A DNA stretch of 34,236 nucleotides from positions 1 through 34,236 of the forward strand of contig NZ_LIQQ01000181.1 in assembly GCF_001418565.1 (NCBI RefSeq), written 5' to 3'. Both the position numbers and the translations under genes were made by a program. The notes below the pieces were generated by a model. That model did not search any database and was not told the origin of the DNA. It saw nothing but the letters and a program-made list of their open reading frames with translations. The stretch's first letter is position 1; each line of letters opens with the position of its first letter. Positions 23,423 to 31,411 of the stretch are shown piece after piece. This DNA is from Streptomyces graminilatus (lineage in GTDB: Bacteria > Actinomycetota > Actinomycetes > Streptomycetales > Streptomycetaceae).

Positions 23423-24817
23423 TTATACGCCCTGACTGACAGAGCTCATATTGAAGTCCGGCACCCGCAGCGCGGGCATCGCGGCCCGGGTGAACCAGTC
23501 GCTCCACTCCCGGGGCAGCGTCTTCTCCGTACGCCCCGCCTCGACGGCCCGCCCGAGCAGGTCCACCGGCGACTCGTTGAACCGGAAGTTGTTGACCTCC
23601 CCGCTGACCTCGCCGTTCTCCACGAGGTACACCCCGTCACGGGTCAGACCGGTCAACAGCAGGGTGGCCGGGTCGACCTCGCGGATGTACCAGAGGCAGG
23701 TCAGCAGCAGCCCGCGCTCGGTGTTCGCGACCATCTCCTCCAGGGACCTGTCCTCGCCCCCGTCCAGGACGAGGTTCCCGATCGCCGGGGACACGGGCAG
23801 GCCGGTCAGCCCGGCGGTGTGCCGGGAGGTGATCAGCCGGTTCAGCTCACCCTCGCGGATCCACTCCGTGGGGCTCAGCGGCAGCCCGTTGTCGAACACC
23901 GACTGGTCGTCGCCGGAGGAGTGGGCCAGCAGGAACGGCGATGCCTCCAGACCGGGCTCGTTCGGGTCGCTGCGCAGCGTCAGGGGCAGCTCCGTGAGCC
24001 TCTCGCCGAGGCGGGTCCCGCCGCCCGGCCTGGAGAACACCGTGCGCCCCTCGGCGGCGTCCCGCGCGGACGCCGACCACATCTGGTAGATCAGCAGGTC
24101 GGCCACGGCCGTCGGCGGCAGCAGCGTCTCGTACCGCCCGGCGGGCAGCTCGATCCGCCTCTCCGCCCAGCCGAGACGTACGGCGAGTTCGGCGTCGAGG
24201 GCGGCCGGGTCGACGTCCTTGAAGTCCCGCGTCGACCGCCCGGCCCACGCCGACCGCGTACGGTCCGGGGACTTGGCGTTCAGCTCCAGCGTCCCGTTCG
24301 GCTGGTCGTGACGCAGGCGCAGCCCCGTCGACGTACCCACATAGCTCGACACCAGCTCGTGGTTGGCGAAGCCGTACAGCTCCCGGCCACCCGCACGCGC
24401 GCGTGCGAACGCCTCGCCGAGCGCCGGCGCGAAGTCGGCGAACACGGCGGACGAGGTCTCGGCGGGCGCGTCCAGGAAGTCGGGGGACTCCGGCACACCC
24501 CCGACCAGCGCTTGGGCGTCCTCAGCGGGCCCCGCACCGCGCGCGGCGGCCTCCGCGGCCCGTACGAGCGGTTCCAGCTCGTCGGCGGTGACGGCGGCCC
24601 GGGAGACGACCCCGGAGGCCGTGCCCTCCTTGCCGCCGACGGTGGCGACGACCGTGAGCGTGCGCCCGCGCGTGACCCCGTTGGTGGTGAGGGCGTTGCC
24701 CGCCCAGCGCAGGTTGGCGGTCGACTCCTCGTCGGCGATGACGACACACCCGTCGGCCCGGGACAGCTCAAGGGCCCGCTCGACGATCTCGTGCGGCTTG
24801 ACCAAACGGGCGCTCAT
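23423..24817 (-). CDS. tldE: TldE/PmbA-like metallopeptidase subunit
   Basis: The 464-residue protein belongs to the TldD/PmbA family but lacks HExxxH, as TldE partners do. In TldD/TldE systems the two proteins form a heterodimer that degrades unfolded peptides and, in some species, matures peptide antibiotics. Features seen are the N-terminal swivelling domain (about 1-170), GIxLRHDQPNG-type central strands and a C-terminal LLTCLWYIREVDPATLLLTG block. The start ATG (MSARLVKPHE) overlaps the stop of tldD by ATGA; the long open frame upstream is a shadow of that gene. It ends 68 bp before tyrS. No RiPP precursor was recognised nearby, so general proteolysis is the default reading. Confidence 0.92.
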   Translation of the reverse strand: MSARLVKPHEIVERALELSRADGCVVIADEESTANLRWAGNALTTNGVTRGRTLTVVATVGGKEGTASGVVSRAAVTADELEPLVRAAEAAARGAGPAEDAQALVGGVPESPDFLDAPAETSSAVFADFAPALGEAFARARAGGRELYGFANHELVSSYVGTSTGLRLRHDQPNGTLELNAKSPDRTRSAWAGRSTRDFKDVDPAALDAELAVRLGWAERRIELPAGRYETLLPPTAVADLLIYQMWSASARDAAEGRTVFSRPGGGTRLGERLTELPLTLRSDPNEPGLEASPFLLAHSSGDDQSVFDNGLPLSPTEWIREGELNRLITSRHTAGLTGLPVSPAIGNLVLDGGEDRSLEEMVANTERGLLLTCLWYIREVDPATLLLTGLTRDGVYLVENGEVSGEVNNFRFNESPVDLLGRAVEAGRTEKTLPREWSDWFTRAAMPALRVPDFNMSSVSQGV

Positions 24818-26337
24818 CGACCGGCCTCCTGCGTGGTGTTGAGGATGTTGACGCCCTTGAAGAGGGCCGACGGGCAGCCGTGGGACACGGCCGCGACCTG
24901 TCCCGGCTGGGCCTTGCCGCAGTTGAAGGCGCCACCCAGGACGTATGTCTGCGGACCGCCGACGGCCGCCATGGAGCCCCAGAAGTCGGTGGTCGTGGCC
25001 TGGTAGGCCACGTCCCGCAACTGCCCGGTGATCCGGCCGTTCTCGATCCTGAAGAACCGCTGGCCGGTGAACTGGAAGTTGTAGCGCTGCATGTCGATGG
25101 ACCAGGACCGGTCCCCGACGACGTAGATCCCGCGGTCGACGCCCCCGATGAGATCCTCGGTCGCCAGCCCGCCCGGGTCCGGCCGCAACGACACATTGGC
25201 CATGCGCTGCACGGGCACATGGCCCGGCGAGTCGGCGTACGCGCACCCGTTGGACCGCTCGAACCCGGTCAGCTTCGCGATCCGCCGGTCCAGCTGGTAC
25301 CCCACGAGGGTGCCGTCCTTGACCAGGTCCCACGACTGGCCGGCGACGCCCTCGTCGTCGTAGCCGATGGTCGCCAGGCCGTGTTCGGCGGTGCGGTCGC
25401 CGGTGACGTTCATCAGCTCGGAGCCGTACCTGAGCTTGCCGAGCTGGTCGAAGGTGGCGAAGGACGTGCCCGCGTACGCCGCCTCGTAGCCGAGCGCCCG
25501 GTCCAGCTCGGTGGCGTGGCCGATGGACTCGTGGATGGTCAGCCACAGGTTCGACGGGTCGACGACCAGGTCGTACAGCCCCGCCTCGACGCTCGGCGCG
25601 CGCATCTTCTCGGCGAGCAGCTCGGGGATCTGTTCCAGCTCGGAGTCCCAGTCCCACCCCGTGCCGGTCAGGTACTCCCAGCCGCGTCCGACGGGCGGCG
25701 CGATGGTCCGCATCGAGTCGAACTCGCCGCTCGACTCGTCGACGGAGACGGCCGTGAACTGCGGGTGCAGCCGTACCCGCTGCTGCGTGGTGACGGTCCC
25801 CGCGGTATCGGCGTAGAACTTGTTCTCGTGCACCGTGAGCAGCGAGGCGTCGACATGGTTGACGCCGTTCGCGGCGAGCAGCCGCGCGCTCCACTCGGCC
25901 AGCAGGCCCGCCTTCTCCTCGTCGGGCACGGTGAACGGATCGATCTCGTACGACGAGACCCACGTCCGGTCCGCGTGCACCGGCTCGTCGGCCAGCTCCA
26001 CCCTCTCATCGGACCCGGCGGCCCTGATCACCTGGGCGGAGAGCTTCGCCATGGCCACGGCCTGCGAGGCGACCTTCGCGGCGGCGTCCATGCTCAGGTC
26101 CACGCCCGACGCGAACCCCCAGGTACCGCCGTGCACCACCCGCACCGCGTACCCCAGGTCCGTGGTGTCCGACGAGCCGGACGGCTTGGCGTCCCGCAGC
26201 CGCCAGGACGCGCTGCGCACCCGCTCGAACCGGAAGTCCGCGTGGTCGGCACCGAGCGCACGCGCGCGTGCCAGGGCGGCGTCGGCTAGGGCCCGCAAGG
26301 GCAACGCGAGGAAGGACGGATCGATTTCATGGGCCAC
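24814..26337 (-). CDS. tldD: TldD family zinc metalloprotease subunit
   Basis: The 507-residue catalytic partner has the zinc motif HESIGH (269-274, HExxxH) followed by ATE. The N-terminal domain includes FRFERVRSASWRLRD. The C-terminus has GGAFNCGKAQPG and SHGCPSALFKG, probably around the third zinc ligand. The start is the GTG at 26337 (VAHEIDP), chosen because GGGGAGG lies 6 nt upstream and homologues start near there. The frame stays open far upstream, but that part is antisense to fabG. It is coupled to tldE by ATGA and divergent from fabG. It should act in the cytoplasm as a TldD-TldE heterodimer. Compared with E. coli TldD (about 480 residues) the length is normal. Confidence 0.94.
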   Translation of the reverse strand: MAHEIDPSFLALPLRALADAALARARALGADHADFRFERVRSASWRLRDAKPSGSSDTTDLGYAVRVVHGGTWGFASGVDLSMDAAAKVASQAVAMAKLSAQVIRAAGSDERVELADEPVHADRTWVSSYEIDPFTVPDEEKAGLLAEWSARLLAANGVNHVDASLLTVHENKFYADTAGTVTTQQRVRLHPQFTAVSVDESSGEFDSMRTIAPPVGRGWEYLTGTGWDWDSELEQIPELLAEKMRAPSVEAGLYDLVVDPSNLWLTIHESIGHATELDRALGYEAAYAGTSFATFDQLGKLRYGSELMNVTGDRTAEHGLATIGYDDEGVAGQSWDLVKDGTLVGYQLDRRIAKLTGFERSNGCAYADSPGHVPVQRMANVSLRPDPGGLATEDLIGGVDRGIYVVGDRSWSIDMQRYNFQFTGQRFFRIENGRITGQLRDVAYQATTTDFWGSMAAVGGPQTYVLGGAFNCGKAQPGQVAAVSHGCPSALFKGVNILNTTQEAGR

Positions 26338-26476
26338 GAGCGGCCTCCCCTTGTCGCCGACGGCAGAGATGAGTATGTCCCGCAGTGAATCATGCGGAAC
26401 CGACATCCCGGCTTCCACCGGATTCCCGCCGCGAACCGTGCCCGTCCCACACTCCCGGCACCGTCCGGGCCCCTTC

Positions 26477-26546
26477 TCCGAGCACATCCGAGCACACCGA
26501 CTGTAGGGACCCGACAGCACGAGGGGTGAGCCACTGTCGGTGCTCG
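26477..26546. promoter_or_regulatory. Repeat-rich control region between tldD and fabG
   Basis: The 309-bp divergent spacer (26338-26646) has no gene. It contains two adjacent copies of TCCGAGCACA (26477-26496), an inverted copy GTCGGTGCTCG (26536-26546) and an internal CCGACAG/CTGTCGG pair (26511-26517, 26534-26540). The CGAGCAC motif thus occurs three times in 70 bp, as expected for a multi-site operator or looped promoter. The regulator is unknown. Confidence 0.35.
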
Positions 26547-26646
26547 ATTGTCCGCAGACGTGGGCGGACCGATAGGTTTTCGGAGAAGCAGCCTGTCGAC
26601 CCGGGTGTTGGGACAGGTCATGAACCGCTACCGAAAGGGTGATCCG

Positions 26647-27366
26647 TTGAGCCGCTCGGTTCTCGTCACCGGAGGCAACCGGGGCATCGGCCTCGCCATC
26701 GCCCGCGCGTTCGCCGAGGCGGGCGACAAGGTCGCCATCACATACCGTTCCGGTGAGCCGCCGACCGCCCTGACAGAGTTGGGCTGCCTCGCCGTCAAGT
26801 GCGACATCACCGACACCGAGCAGGTGGAGCAGGCCTACAAGGAGATCGAGGCCGAGCACGGCCCGGTCGAGGTCCTCGTCGCCAACGCCGGCATCACCAA
26901 GGACCAGCTCCTGATGCGCATGTCCGAGGACGACTTCACGTCCGTCCTCGACACCAACCTCACCGGCACCTTCCGTGTCGTCAAGCGTGCCAACCGCGGC
27001 ATGCTGCGCGCCAGGAAGGGCCGCGTCGTCCTGGTCTCGTCGGTCGTCGGGCTGTACGGATCGCCGGGCCAGGCCAACTACGCGGCCTCCAAGGCCGGAC
27101 TGGTCGGGTTCGCCCGCTCCCTCGCCCGTGAGCTGGGCTCGCGCGACATCACCTTCAACGTGGTCGCACCCGGCTTCGTCGACACCGACATGACCAAGGT
27201 CCTCACCGACGAGCAGCGCGCGGGCATCGTCTCGCAGGTGCCGCTCGGCCGGTACGCGCGACCGGAGGAGATCGCCGCAACGGTGCGGTTCCTCGCCTCG
27301 GACGACGCCTCGTACATCACTGGAGCCGTCATTCCCGTTGACGGCGGACTGGGAATGGGTCACTGA
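26647..27366 (+). CDS. fabG: 3-oxoacyl-ACP reductase (FabG)
   Basis: The 239-residue SDR has TGGNRGIG (8-15), NAG (80-82), catalytic Ser131/132 and Y145-x3-K149 (YAASK), and the usual VAPGFVDTDMT and VDGG endings. It reduces 3-oxoacyl-ACP with NADPH in type II fatty acid synthesis. I use the TTG at 26647 (LSRSVLVTGG) because homologues begin MSRSVLVTGG and AAAGG lies 9 nt upstream. In-frame ATGs at 26620 and 26548 would add 9 or 33 residues with no family counterpart. It ends 5 bp before fabI, so the two reductases form an operon. The pairing of the two reductive steps is the FabG-InhA arrangement known from mycobacteria. Confidence 0.95.
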   Translation: MSRSVLVTGGNRGIGLAIARAFAEAGDKVAITYRSGEPPTALTELGCLAVKCDITDTEQVEQAYKEIEAEHGPVEVLVANAGITKDQLLMRMSEDDFTSVLDTNLTGTFRVVKRANRGMLRARKGRVVLVSSVVGLYGSPGQANYAASKAGLVGFARSLARELGSRDITFNVVAPGFVDTDMTKVLTDEQRAGIVSQVPLGRYARPEEIAATVRFLASDDASYITGAVIPVDGGLGMGH

Positions 27367-27371
27367 TCACC

Positions 27372-28139
27372 ATGAGCGGAATTCTTGAGGGCAAGCGGAT
27401 CCTGATCACCGGTGTGCTGATGGAGTCCTCCATCGCCTTCCACGTCGCCAAGCTGGCGCAGGAAGAGGGTGCCGAGATCATCCTGACCGCGTTCCCGAGG
27501 CCCACACTGACCGAGCGCATCGCCAAGAAGCTGCCGAAGCCCACCAAGGTCATCGAGCTCGACGTCACCAACGACGAGCACCTCGGCCGGCTGGCCGACA
27601 TCGTGGGCGAGGAGCTCGGCGGCCTCGACGGTGTCGTCCACTCCATCGGCTTCGCGCCGCAGGACGCGCTCGGCGGCAACTTCCTCAACACGCCGTTCGA
27701 GTCCGTCGCCACCGCGATGCACGTCTCGGCGTACTCCCTGAAGTCGCTGACCATGGCCTGCCTGCCGCTGATGCAGAACGGCGGCTCGGTCGTCGGCCTC
27801 ACCTTCGACGCCAAGTTCGCCTGGCCGCAGTACGACTGGATGGGCCCGGCCAAGGCCGCCCTGGAGGCCACCAGCCGTTACGTGGCCCGTGACCTGGGCA
27901 AGCAGAACATCCGCTGCAACCTCGTCTCCGCCGGCCCCCTCGCCTCCATGGCCGCCAAGTCCATCCCGGGCTTCGGCGAGCTGGCCGCCGTGTGGGACGC
28001 CCGGTCGCCCCTGGAGTGGGACCTCAAGGACCCCGAGCCGGCCGGCCGCGGTGTCGTCGCCCTGCTGAGCGACTGGTTCCCGAAGACCACCGGCGAGATC
28101 ATCCACGTGGACGGCGGGCTGCACGCGATCGGCGCGTGA
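27372..28139 (+). CDS. fabI: Enoyl-ACP reductase (FabI/InhA type)
   Basis: The 255-residue NADH-dependent enzyme of the FabI/InhA SDR branch carries out the last step of each fatty acid elongation round. It shows the divergent cofactor loop GKRILITGVLMESSIA (the InhA pattern ITDSSIA has MESSIA here), SIGF at 91-94 and the FabI active-site spacing Y154-x6-K161 (YDWMGPAK) in place of YxxxK. The C-terminus GLHAIGA is intact. It follows fabG by 5 bp and shares its promoter. A hairpin 35 bp after the stop ends the transcript. This is the likely target for triclosan/isoniazid-type inhibitors, by family knowledge. Identification is secure. Confidence 0.96.
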   Translation: MSGILEGKRILITGVLMESSIAFHVAKLAQEEGAEIILTAFPRPTLTERIAKKLPKPTKVIELDVTNDEHLGRLADIVGEELGGLDGVVHSIGFAPQDALGGNFLNTPFESVATAMHVSAYSLKSLTMACLPLMQNGGSVVGLTFDAKFAWPQYDWMGPAKAALEATSRYVARDLGKQNIRCNLVSAGPLASMAAKSIPGFGELAAVWDARSPLEWDLKDPEPAGRGVVALLSDWFPKTTGEIIHVDGGLHAIGA

Positions 28140-28173
28140 CCGCTGCCGGTGCCGCCGAGGCCCGGCCGACATT

Positions 28174-28211
28174 CCGAGGGCCCGCGTTCCGTTTCCGGCG
28201 CGGGCCTTCGG
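28174..28211 (+). terminator. Terminator of the fabG-fabI operon
   Basis: A 13-bp stem with one G-T pair (CCGAGGGCCCGCG, 12-nt loop, CGCGGGCCTTCGG) lies 35 bp after the fabI stop. Confidence 0.72.
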
Positions 28212-28333
28212 CATGCCGGTGGGACGTCACCTGTTCGGCTCAGCAGGCCGGGCGGGGGAGGGGGTGGCCGGTCACTCTGGATTACGCGTTCACCTCGCGT
28301 TTCCTCCCCAGCACGGCCGAGGAGGTTCCCTTT

Positions 28334-28687
28334 GTGCGCCTGTCCCGAGGCTTGGCCCCGCTGCTCGTCGCCGTCGCTCTCATAACCGGTCTTCCTTGCG
28401 AAGCCGTTCCGCACGCGCGCGTGGAGGGGCGGCAGCAGGAGAAGCCGGAGCCCTTCGGCTCCACCTGCTACACCCGGGTCACCGGTTCCAGGGTGACCGC
28501 GTACTGCCACAACCCCTATGTGGCCACCGACCGCGTACGTCTGCACATCGAGTGCGACCAATGGTGGGACCTCGACAGCGACGGCTCCCCGGTCGAGGCC
28601 GGGCCCGCGCAGACGGTACTGCTGACCGGCCGCTGCTGGAAGGAGGTCCGCTCCGTGTGGGTCAGCCACCAGAAGCGGACGCCCTGA
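28334..28687 (+). CDS. Small secreted cysteine-containing protein
   Basis: The 117-residue product starts at a GTG with a full AGGAGG 8 nt upstream (28320-28325). It has a signal peptide (VRLSRGLAPLLVAVALITGLPCEA), then a soluble domain with Cys at 45, 58, 74 and 101, plus Cys22 in the leader region. Four mature Cys could form two disulfides. The domain is rich in Thr/Val/Trp (ECDQWWDLDSDG at 73-84), suggesting a small beta fold. I do not recognise the family. The frame is open further upstream, but no other start has a ribosome site. Its last 26 bp overlap the convergent GntR gene. The role is unknown; an extracellular binding or inhibitor protein is possible. Confidence 0.8.
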   Translation: MRLSRGLAPLLVAVALITGLPCEAVPHARVEGRQQEKPEPFGSTCYTRVTGSRVTAYCHNPYVATDRVRLHIECDQWWDLDSDGSPVEAGPAQTVLLTGRCWKEVRSVWVSHQKRTP

Positions 28688-29351
28688 GCCGGCACACGAA
28701 CGGATAACCCGCCGCCTCCCTCGCGGCAGCCGACGCGTCACCCGCGCGGATCGCCTCGACGAGCGGGGTGTGGTCCACGTACGACCCGGGGGTCAGCTCC
28801 TCGCCCACGTCGTCGCGCAGCCAGTCCCGCAGCACCTCTCCCAGGTCCGCGTACATCGCCGTCATCACGTCGTTGTGGGACGCGGCGACCACCGCCATGT
28901 GCAGGCTCGCGTCGGCCGTCACGAACGCCTCCGCGTCACCGGACGCCCAGGCCTCCTCCCGGCGCCCCAGCAGCGTGTCCAACTGACTGAGATCGCGTTC
29001 GGTGCGCCGCCGGGCCGCCAGCTCGGCCGCGCCCGACTCCAGCGTGGACCGCAGCTCGGCGATGTGCCGGGGGTCCGCGTCGGCGAACCGGCGGTGCATC
29101 ACACCGGCCAGCTCACTGGTCGCCACGACGTACGTGCCCGAGCCCTGGCGGATGCTCAGCAGCCCGTTGTGCGCGAGGGCCCGGACGGCCTCACGGACCG
29201 TGTTCCGGGCCACGCCGAGCTGCGCGACCAGCTCGGGCTCGGTCGGGATGCGCGAGCCGACGGGCCACTCGCCCGAGGTGATCTGGTTCCGCAGCGCGGC
29301 GATGACCTGCTCGGGCAGGGCCGATCGATGGGGGTGGCTCAGCGGCGGCAT
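28662..29351 (-). CDS. FadR/GntR family transcriptional regulator (FCD domain)
   Basis: The 229-residue regulator (from the ATG at 29351) has the GntR winged helix at about 12-75: QVIAALRNQITSGEWPVGSRIP, then NTVREAVRALAHNGLL and RQGSGTYVV. An all-helical FCD ligand-binding domain (about 90-220) follows, with the metal-binding-type residues of the FadR branch. FCD regulators usually respond to a carboxylic acid and repress a neighbouring gene. It is divergent from an MFS exporter gene, and a 6-3-6 palindrome lies between them, making that gene the obvious target. A GTG at 29366 would add five residues; no clear ribosome site is seen for either start, so a leaderless message is possible. Confidence 0.92.
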   Translation of the reverse strand: MPPLSHPHRSALPEQVIAALRNQITSGEWPVGSRIPTEPELVAQLGVARNTVREAVRALAHNGLLSIRQGSGTYVVATSELAGVMHRRFADADPRHIAELRSTLESGAAELAARRRTERDLSQLDTLLGRREEAWASGDAEAFVTADASLHMAVVAASHNDVMTAMYADLGEVLRDWLRDDVGEELTPGSYVDHTPLVEAIRAGDASAAAREAAGYPFVCRLRASASGG

Positions 29352-29380
29352 GGCACATTTTCGCACGGGGGAGTACAGCC

Positions 29381-29395
29381 AATCATCCTATGATT
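29381..29395. promoter_or_regulatory. Palindromic operator overlapping the -10 box of the MFS gene
   Basis: A perfect inverted repeat AATCAT-CCT-ATGATT lies between the divergent GntR and MFS genes. TATGAT at 29389-29394 fits a -10 box for the MFS gene, so a repressor bound here would block RNA polymerase. The predicted start of transcription (about 29400-29402) leaves a very short or absent leader before the ATG at 29410. The GntR protein encoded beside it is the likely binder. Confidence 0.6.
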
Positions 29396-29409
29396 TTATG
29401 CTTGGTGTC

Positions 29410-30723
29410 ATGGTGAGCGAGGAAACCCGGACAGCGACGACATCCACCCCCGTATCCGTACGCGACCCGGCCGACCCGGAGAACGCGACCGGGAGGCCGC
29501 ACACGCGCGCGTGGGTCACGCGGCTGGTCGTCGTCGCCGTCGTACTGTCCGCCCTCAACCTCCGGCCCGCCATCACCAGCCTGGGCGCTCTCCTCGAAGA
29601 GGTGCGCGACGGACTCGGCATGAGCGGCACCACGGCCGGGGTGCTCACCTCCGTGCCCCCGTTCTGCTTCGCCCTCTTCGGCGTCATGGCACCGCGTCTG
29701 GCCCGCCGTTTCGGCGCCGGCGCGGTCGTCTGCGCGGGCATGGCCGCCATCGCCGCCGGCCTGGCGATCCGCCCCTGGACGGGCACCGCCGCGGGCTTCC
29801 TGGCCGCCAGTGCGCTCGCCCTCATGGGCATCGCGGTCAGCAACGTCCTGATGCCCGTCGTCGTCAAGCGCTGGTTCCCGGACCGGGTCGGGGCCATGAC
29901 GGGCCTGTACTCGATGGCCCTCGCCCTCGGCACCGCCGCTGCGGCGGCCATCACCGTGCCCGTCACCGAGACGCTGGGCGGCAGCTGGCGGTGGGGGCTG
30001 ACCGTCTGGGCGGTTCTCGCGGCGGCGGCCGCGGTGCCCTGGATCCCGCTGGTCCGGGAACGGGGCGCGGGCCGGCCGCGGCCGGAGGAACCTCCCGCGC
30101 GCGGGACGTCGGCCACGGTGGAGGGCACGGGGACACTGCGCATCACCCGGAGCCGTACCGCCTGGGCGCTCGCCGTGTTCTTCGGGCTCCAGGCCACCTG
30201 TGCCTACGTCACCATGGGCTGGATGGCGCAGATCTTCCGGGACGCGGGCGTCCCGGCCGGCACCGCCGGACTGCTGCTCGCGGTGACCATGGCGATGGGC
30301 GTGCCGCTCTCCTTCGTCATCCCGCGCGTCGCCACGCGCCTGCCCAGCCAGGGGCCCGTCGTGGTCGTACTCGGCGTCTGCGGACTTCTCGGATACGCGG
30401 GCCTGTACACCGCGCCGGCCGCCGGTGCCTGGGCCTGGGCCGTACTGCTCGGCATCGCCAACTGCGCCTTCCCGCTGGCCCTCACGATGGTCGGGATGCG
30501 GGCCAGGACGGGTGCGGGCGTCGCGCAGTTGTCGGCCTTCGCGCAGAGCACCGGCTATCTGATCTCCATCCCCGGGCCGCTCGTCGTCGGCGTCCTCTAC
30601 CAGCACAGCGGCGGCTGGGGGCTGCCGCTCGCGCTGATGGCCGGACTGCTGCTGCCGCAGATGGCCGTGGGCGTACTGGCGGGGCGCGATCGCACCGTGG
30701 AGGACGAGGCGGCCACCCGCTGA
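29410..30723 (+). CDS. MFS transporter, CynX/NimT-like
   Basis: The protein (437 residues from the ATG at 29410) has about 12 transmembrane helices in two halves, with a charged central loop (about 225-255). The first helix carries LSALNLRPAITSLGALL, typical of the CynX/NimT/YeaN branch of the major facilitator superfamily, whose best-known members handle cyanate, 2-nitroimidazole or nitrate-like compounds. The substrate here is unknown. ATGs at 29398 and 29410 and a GTG at 29413 are all possible. I prefer 29410 because a -10 box at 29389-29394 would start the mRNA at about 29401, too late for 29398. It is under the divergent GntR regulator and is followed by a mini-protein of a transporter-associated family. 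Confidence 0.91.
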   Translation: MVSEETRTATTSTPVSVRDPADPENATGRPHTRAWVTRLVVVAVVLSALNLRPAITSLGALLEEVRDGLGMSGTTAGVLTSVPPFCFALFGVMAPRLARRFGAGAVVCAGMAAIAAGLAIRPWTGTAAGFLAASALALMGIAVSNVLMPVVVKRWFPDRVGAMTGLYSMALALGTAAAAAITVPVTETLGGSWRWGLTVWAVLAAAAAVPWIPLVRERGAGRPRPEEPPARGTSATVEGTGTLRITRSRTAWALAVFFGLQATCAYVTMGWMAQIFRDAGVPAGTAGLLLAVTMAMGVPLSFVIPRVATRLPSQGPVVVVLGVCGLLGYAGLYTAPAAGAWAWAVLLGIANCAFPLALTMVGMRARTGAGVAQLSAFAQSTGYLISIPGPLVVGVLYQHSGGWGLPLALMAGLLLPQMAVGVLAGRDRTVEDEAATR

Positions 30724-30820
30724 CCGCACTCCGCCCACCCCGCCGGACGTGCCCATGCCACCCGCCGTACGCGGATACCCCGGGAGCACGGTCGGACGCG
30801 ACGGGTGCGAGACTGGCGCT

Positions 30821-30937
30821 ATGCCAGTGCTCGATCCGAACCCCCAGAACAGCCAGAAGAAGATGCTGCTCGTCTTCGGCGCGTTCCTCGCCATCTTCGT
30901 GGTCATCGCCGTCGTCGCGACGCTCGCCTCACCGTGA
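30821..30937 (+). CDS. SGM_5486 family transporter-associated mini-protein
   Basis: The 38-residue single-pass membrane peptide (MPVLDPNPQNSQKK, then a helix LLVFGAFLAIFVVIAVVATL) matches my recall of the SGM_5486 family, tiny Streptomyces proteins encoded next to MFS transporters. The polar start and short C-terminus suggest the N-terminus faces the cytoplasm. It lies 97 bp after the MFS gene, so it probably belongs to the same transcript. A hairpin follows at 30970-30987. The frame could extend to an ATG at 30749, but the added 24 residues are Arg/Gly/Pro-rich and unlike the family. Its role, perhaps as a small transporter subunit, is not established. Confidence 0.8.
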   Translation: MPVLDPNPQNSQKKMLLVFGAFLAIFVVIAVVATLASP

Positions 30938-30957
30938 GCCGCACTGTGAGCCGCACT
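30934..30957. repeat. 12-bp tandem repeat at the end of the mini-protein gene
   Basis: Two exact copies of GTGAGCCGCACT, followed by a third start GTGAG, run across the stop codon of the mini-protein. Slippage here would not change the protein, because each copy carries the same TGA. Confidence 0.65.
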
Positions 30958-30969
30958 GTGAGAACGGTT

Positions 30970-30987
30970 GGTGGGGCTATCCCCACC
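30970..30987 (+). terminator. Hairpin ending the MFS/mini-protein transcript
   Basis: A perfect 7-bp stem GGTGGGG-CTAT-CCCCACC lies 32 bp after the mini-protein stop, followed by a further CCCCTAGGGG palindrome. Confidence 0.5.
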
Positions 30988-31119
30988 GTCCCCTAGGGGG
31001 CGAGTCTCAGGGTCAAGTGGGTGGATCTCCGGATGGGTTGAGGGCCGCGGGTTCCGTAACTTCGAGGTGTGGCCGCGAGAGGCCGGCCACGAACGGCTCG
31101 AAGAACCCACGGAGGCATC

Positions 31120-31326
31120 ATGTCGGCCCGCACGCACTCCCGGCCCCTTCCGGCGACCACGCGTGGAGTCGACATACGGCTGCCGTGGTGGGCCCTCGCA
31201 CTGCCGACGCTCGCGTTCGTCGCGCTGCTCACGCTGCTGCTGAACCCGACCGACGCGCAGGCGGCGACGGGCGACCCCCTGGTCACCCACCTCCTGGAGC
31301 GCGCGCGGGAGCTGGTGGTGCGATGA
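31120..31326 (+). CDS. Small membrane or secreted protein of unknown function
   Basis: The 68-residue product starts at an ATG with GGAGG 4 nt upstream (31111-31115). It has a basic N-terminus (MSARTHSRPLPATTRG), one hydrophobic stretch (WWALALPTLAFVALLTLLL) ending in DAQA-A, and a short charged tail (HLLERARELVVR). The hydrophobic part could be a signal peptide with cleavage after AQA, leaving an 18-residue peptide, or a membrane anchor. I do not know the family. It has a separate spacer upstream with no clear consensus promoter, and lies 85 bp before the SixA-like gene. Confidence 0.68.
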   Translation: MSARTHSRPLPATTRGVDIRLPWWALALPTLAFVALLTLLLNPTDAQAATGDPLVTHLLERARELVVR

Positions 31327-31411
31327 GCGCCATGAATGCCCCATTCCCACCTGCGGAGCCGCCCGTCAACTCCCTGCGCCCCATGGCGTGTTTCATGCGA
31401 AGCTGGATGCC

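Noticed and set aside
28334..28687. Secreted Cys protein as a lipoprotein
   Set aside because: Cys22 lies near the end of the hydrophobic region, but the preceding TGLP does not fit a lipobox (needs L-(A/S)-(G/A)-C type).
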